From positions 1,206,698 to 1,270,697 of the forward strand of contig NC_041002.1 in the NCBI RefSeq assembly GCF_004193775.1: DNA of 64,000 bases. The letters run 5' to 3'. Numbering within the stretch: position 1 is the first letter of the stretch; each line of letters starts with the position of its first letter. Under the pieces are notes generated by a model. The model was not told the DNA's origin. It did no database searches and worked only from the letters and a program-made list of their open reading frames with translations. This DNA is from Glycine soja. Lineage: Eukaryota > Streptophyta > Magnoliopsida > Fabales > Fabaceae. Below, piece by piece: positions 60,649-64,000 of the stretch. Position numbers and translations under genes: made by a program.

Positions 60649-63307
60649 ATGGCAGCTACAAACCTTGCAGCCCGTGGAATAGTTCTGGAATCGCTTACAA
60701 GAGACAATTACGACAACTGGAGTGCTCTTGTGAAGAACTATCTAATGGGTGAAGGTCTGTGGGGCGTTGTCACGTCTGTTTCAGAAATTAGTGCGAAACC
60801 TAAAACTGATTGTGAGAATTGGAAGAGGGAAAATGCCAAGGCTTTGCATATCATTCAGCTAGCATGTGGTTCAGAGATTCTTAATCAGATTAGACATGTT
60901 GAAACAGCAAAAGAAGCTTGGAACAGATTGGGCGCGTTATACAGTTCACAATTAAAAGGCGATCCAGATATTGAGCAAGGTATTTATACTACTTTTGTGC
61001 TTCTGTTTTTTTTTCTTCCAGTGATCTAGAAACTTCAGTTCAGTATTGCTAGAGGAGATGTTAAAAAAAAGAGGGTTTTTTTTTTTGGATCTTAACCCTT
61101 TGGTTGTTAACTAATTTAGAATTTGAGTGGAAAATAAGTAAAACTTAATCAATGACTGTTTTTAATAAAGAATAAACTCAAATATTACCTAAATAATTTC
61201 ACTTAAATTTCAATACACTAAAAACTTGATTTAGTTCTTATACCTAGATTATCTTTTTGTCTTAGTTAGAAAAAGTAAAGATTATGTAAATATAAAAATT
61301 AAATGAGTAATTAAATCAAAAGTTATAATAATGTTACTCACAAAGCACCATGGTTGAGATTTGACTGCAATTATTCCAACAGTGAAACTATGTAAGAATT
61401 GATTTTAACTTTTAATAACCTTATAAACAACTTCCAGTGCTTTTGAAATGTTTTTGGAAAAACTAATATTACCTTTTTCTCACATCTTTTTTATGTTTAA
61501 AATTATTACAGAAATATTTAATGAAACTAAAAATTGTTATACTTAAACTAAAATAATTTTATTTAATACATTATTTTTTAAACTTGCACCACTTGTAGTG
61601 AGGGTTAAATAAGGATATATTTGAAAAATATATATTAATTAGACTTACAAATGAAAAGGAAGTAGTATAATTTGAAAATAAGAATAGAAAGCTAAAGCAT
61701 TAAAAATAGAAAGCTAAAACATTAAAAATATGGAAAGGAAGTATTATAATTTGAAAATGAAAACTGATATTAGTATTATTAGATAAAGTTAGCTATTAAA
61801 GGACTTGAAAAATATGAGATAACACAAAAGATATATTTATAATTTTTTATATAAATTCTATTTTGTAAGACTGGTTTTTGTTGTAGTTATAATTTTAATG
61901 TATTTTATAAATTAGTCTGACCAATATCCTAAAGATATATACTAGTTAAGAAATTAATTTTTTTTATTAGAAATCATACCAGAGTGTGTTTTAAAAATCA
62001 TATGAGTGTGTTTTTGTTGTAGTTATCATTTTAGTGTATTTTATTAGTAATATTAATTTTTTGCATCACAATAAAAAAAAATCTACTCTTACTTCTCTGG
62101 CGGGTCTTCTAGGAATGTTGATTAACATTTGTTTTTACAAATTTTGAATTCCTATCAGTTTTTTCTAAAGATATCTTTTGTACAGAAATAAAAATAAGAA
62201 TAATGCTCAATTGCTAAAATAATTTGTACAGTAAACAAATTGTTAGAAAAGAATAAAAATAGCTGAAAAGTTATTTTAAACGTAATGTAAAAAATGTAGT
62301 TGTATTAAAATATCAAGAAAAAATGTTGTAAATAATAATAATAATAATAATAATAATCTACTAGATATACTTGGAGCTAATAGCTTACCTATACCTATTT
62401 ACCAATCACTAGGATTTACGTAATTACCTTTTCCTATTTTTATGAAAAGTATAACCTATATATTTTGATTTTTGAGCTTTGATAAAAAATAAATTGTTGA
62501 ATTGTTCGCGTGGCAGGTTTCGTGGACGATACTCTCCATGAATATAAACAGCTGCACAGATATGTGGAGAGTGGTGATTGGAAAAAATGCAAAATCAATC
62601 ATCTATACGGACGACACGGCCATATTTTCCACGTCCTCCACGGGTAGAACTGTTCTTCATATTGCAGTAATTGCTGGGTACGAAAACATTGTGAGGGAGT
62701 TAGTGAAGAAAGGGAAAGAGAAATTAGTAAAATGCAAGACAACTGTGATTACACTGCTCTTGCTCTCGCTGCTGAATTAACTGGAAATCATAAGATTGCA
62801 AAGTGCATGGTGGATCCCAAGAAGGGAGGGAAGGATCTGCTAACCATGAAGACCAAAGACGCTGAAATTCCCGTTCTTCTTTCTGCTGCCAAGGGACACA
62901 AAGATATGACTCGCTATCTTTATTCTCAAACTTCTTTAGACCAGTTCCGAAACAAAAATTCCCACAACGGCCTTTTGCTTCTTACACGATGCATCACCGC
63001 TGAAATATTTGGTAAGCAATAAAACTTTTCTTAATAACAGCTAAGTATTTCACAAGTACTACTTTAAGATTAAATAGAATTAATGTTATTATATACTCCT
63101 CACTTACTTATATTCAATATAGAACTTGAGCTCCTTGTTGTTGGTTTGATCTGCTAGATGTGGCTTTGAATTTAATCCATCGTATTCCACAACTGCCTCT
63201 AATCCATGAATCCGATGACCTACGGCCCTTATACGCATTGGCACGCATGCCTTCTGCATTCCCTAGTGGCTGCGGATTTGGACGTCTCCAACAATTCATT
63301 TATAATA
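60649..63307 (+). CDS. Gag-like (UBN2/DUF4219) plus ankyrin-repeat protein, frameshifted, incomplete at the window end
   Basis: Exon 1 (60649-60979) encodes LESLTRDNYDNWSALVKNYL and the following helical segment up to EAWNRLGALYSSQ, the Gag-like domain of Ty1/copia elements. Exon 2 (62517-63011) encodes ankyrin repeats (TGRTVLHIAVIAGYENIV; NCDYTALALAAELTGNHKIA; IPVLLSAAKGHKDM). Exon 3 (63158-63307) encodes VALNLIHRIPQLPL and PLYALARMPSAF, as in plant ITN1-type ankyrin proteins. Junctions are in phase overall. Within exon 2 the frame shifts +1 near 62582-62587 (A run) and back near 62729-62732 (A run); between them the original frame meets a stop at 62644. Family members usually end in a PGG membrane domain, expected beyond the window. 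The start may be preceded by an upstream exon, because an acceptor-like TATATAG lies just before. It could be a pseudogene, or the indels could be base-calling errors. Confidence 0.72.
62330..62357. repeat. (AAT)n microsatellite in the ankyrin gene intron
   Basis: About nine AAT units. Confidence 0.95.
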
Positions 63308-64000
63308 GTAAGTTCTCACATTTTATTTATCTTTATTAATTAATAATAGTATTCCTTTTTGCTTAATCTAATTGAAGATTTTTTCTTTTGAAAGATTCTA
63401 TGGTACTAAGAGAAATTTAAAGGTTTTGGTATTTTTTTCACCAATTGTATGAGTTTCTGTTTAATAAATATACCAAAACTCTTAGATTCCATTGGTATAG
63501 GAACTATCTTTTTTCTATTCAGAATCACACTTTCTATTAGACAAGAGTTGCATGCAGGACTAATATTGCTTCAGAACTTGTTAGTGTTGCCAATTTTTGA
63601 GACACTTTAACTAGAAATCGAAGACTTACTAGTTGCTACAATATTCTTTTTCACATCACTTTCGCACGCATGATTCACTTGGTGACGTTCGTTTTAAGTG
63701 TTTGTATTGAATCTGTTTGATCAATTTTTAATCCGTATTCAGAGTAATATTGGAGAGCTAGCTCAAGTATTAATGTTAATCCACTTCTCGCTTTCGATCA
63801 GTTTTAATATTAGAAAAACAAGAGCAGCAAAAATTGTGCCGAATTGTGCCAGATATTGCTCAAGTAGAATGCCATGCTCAAGCAGAAGCCTCATATGTTG
63901 ATCTAGAGGAACTAGAGAAAGGCCAACATAATTCGAATGCCTCCTTCGCAGGTCCGTGTGGATTGCACTCTTTATCAAATTGCCTACACCTTAATATATA
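63308..64000. other. Intron and possible further exons of the ankyrin gene
   Basis: After the donor at 63308 the sequence is AT-rich. An acceptor-like CAG near 63740 leads into an ORF (to 63901) that I cannot match to the expected ankyrin/PGG continuation. Nothing more can be assigned. Confidence 0.35.

Noticed and set aside
63740..63901. Fourth exon of the ankyrin gene
   Set aside because: The reading does not resemble the expected continuation, and the phase from exon 3 would run into a stop.

Overview
This is a plant nuclear window: very AT-rich intergenic DNA, ten long (TA)n tracts, many-exon genes with GT-AG introns, and plant-type families (CC-NBS-LRR immune receptors, UV-B-induced DUF760 protein, Gag-like/ankyrin proteins). 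Protein style and repeats point to a legume, most probably soybean or another Glycine. That assignment comes from recognising families and was not tested by a database search.

Layout. At 1-1649 (+) lies the 3' part of a CC-NBS-LRR gene whose near-identical, full-length sister is on the other strand at 49577-52825, so the two copies sit tail to tail about 48 kb apart. At 3849-8777 (-) and 19881-23339 (-) are two tandem paralogues of a seven-exon class 3 lipase resembling sn-1 diacylglycerol lipases. Between them is repeat-rich DNA with gene debris: a copy of the last exon of a MIP18/AE7 gene, split by a 1539-bp solo LTR, and a stray piece of lipase exon 2. 23.4-31.4 kb is gene-poor and AT-rich. 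A gene island follows: a MIP18-family (AE7-like) cytosolic Fe-S assembly gene (31439-32895, -, with an upstream 5'UTR exon near 35.6 kb), a divergent plastid-type DUF760 gene (36741-40114, +) and an 11-exon IWS1/SPN1 transcription elongation factor gene (42778-46789, +). Downstream of IWS1 is a Mutator-like element with long inverted repeats, 47512-48804, carrying a broken fragment of an aspartic-protease-like (basic 7S globulin type) gene. From 53 to 60.6 kb there is repeat debris, including a hAT-like element with perfect 8-bp target duplications. The window ends in a gene fusing a copia-Gag-like (UBN2/DUF4219) domain to ankyrin repeats (from 60649, +), which has two compensating frameshifts.

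The genes do not form an operon-like pathway; this is an ordinary plant locus where housekeeping genes (Fe-S assembly, elongation factor, plastid protein) sit beside expanding families (NLR, lipase, ankyrin) and transposon debris. The most unusual signals are the Pack-MULE-like element, an apparent U12-type AT-AN intron in the MIP18 gene, the solo LTR inside a captured exon copy, a hAT insertion whose unfilled site is preserved in a nearby repeat copy, and the Gag-ankyrin fusion. I found no convincing tRNA, rRNA or CRISPR and no evidence for a wholly new system.
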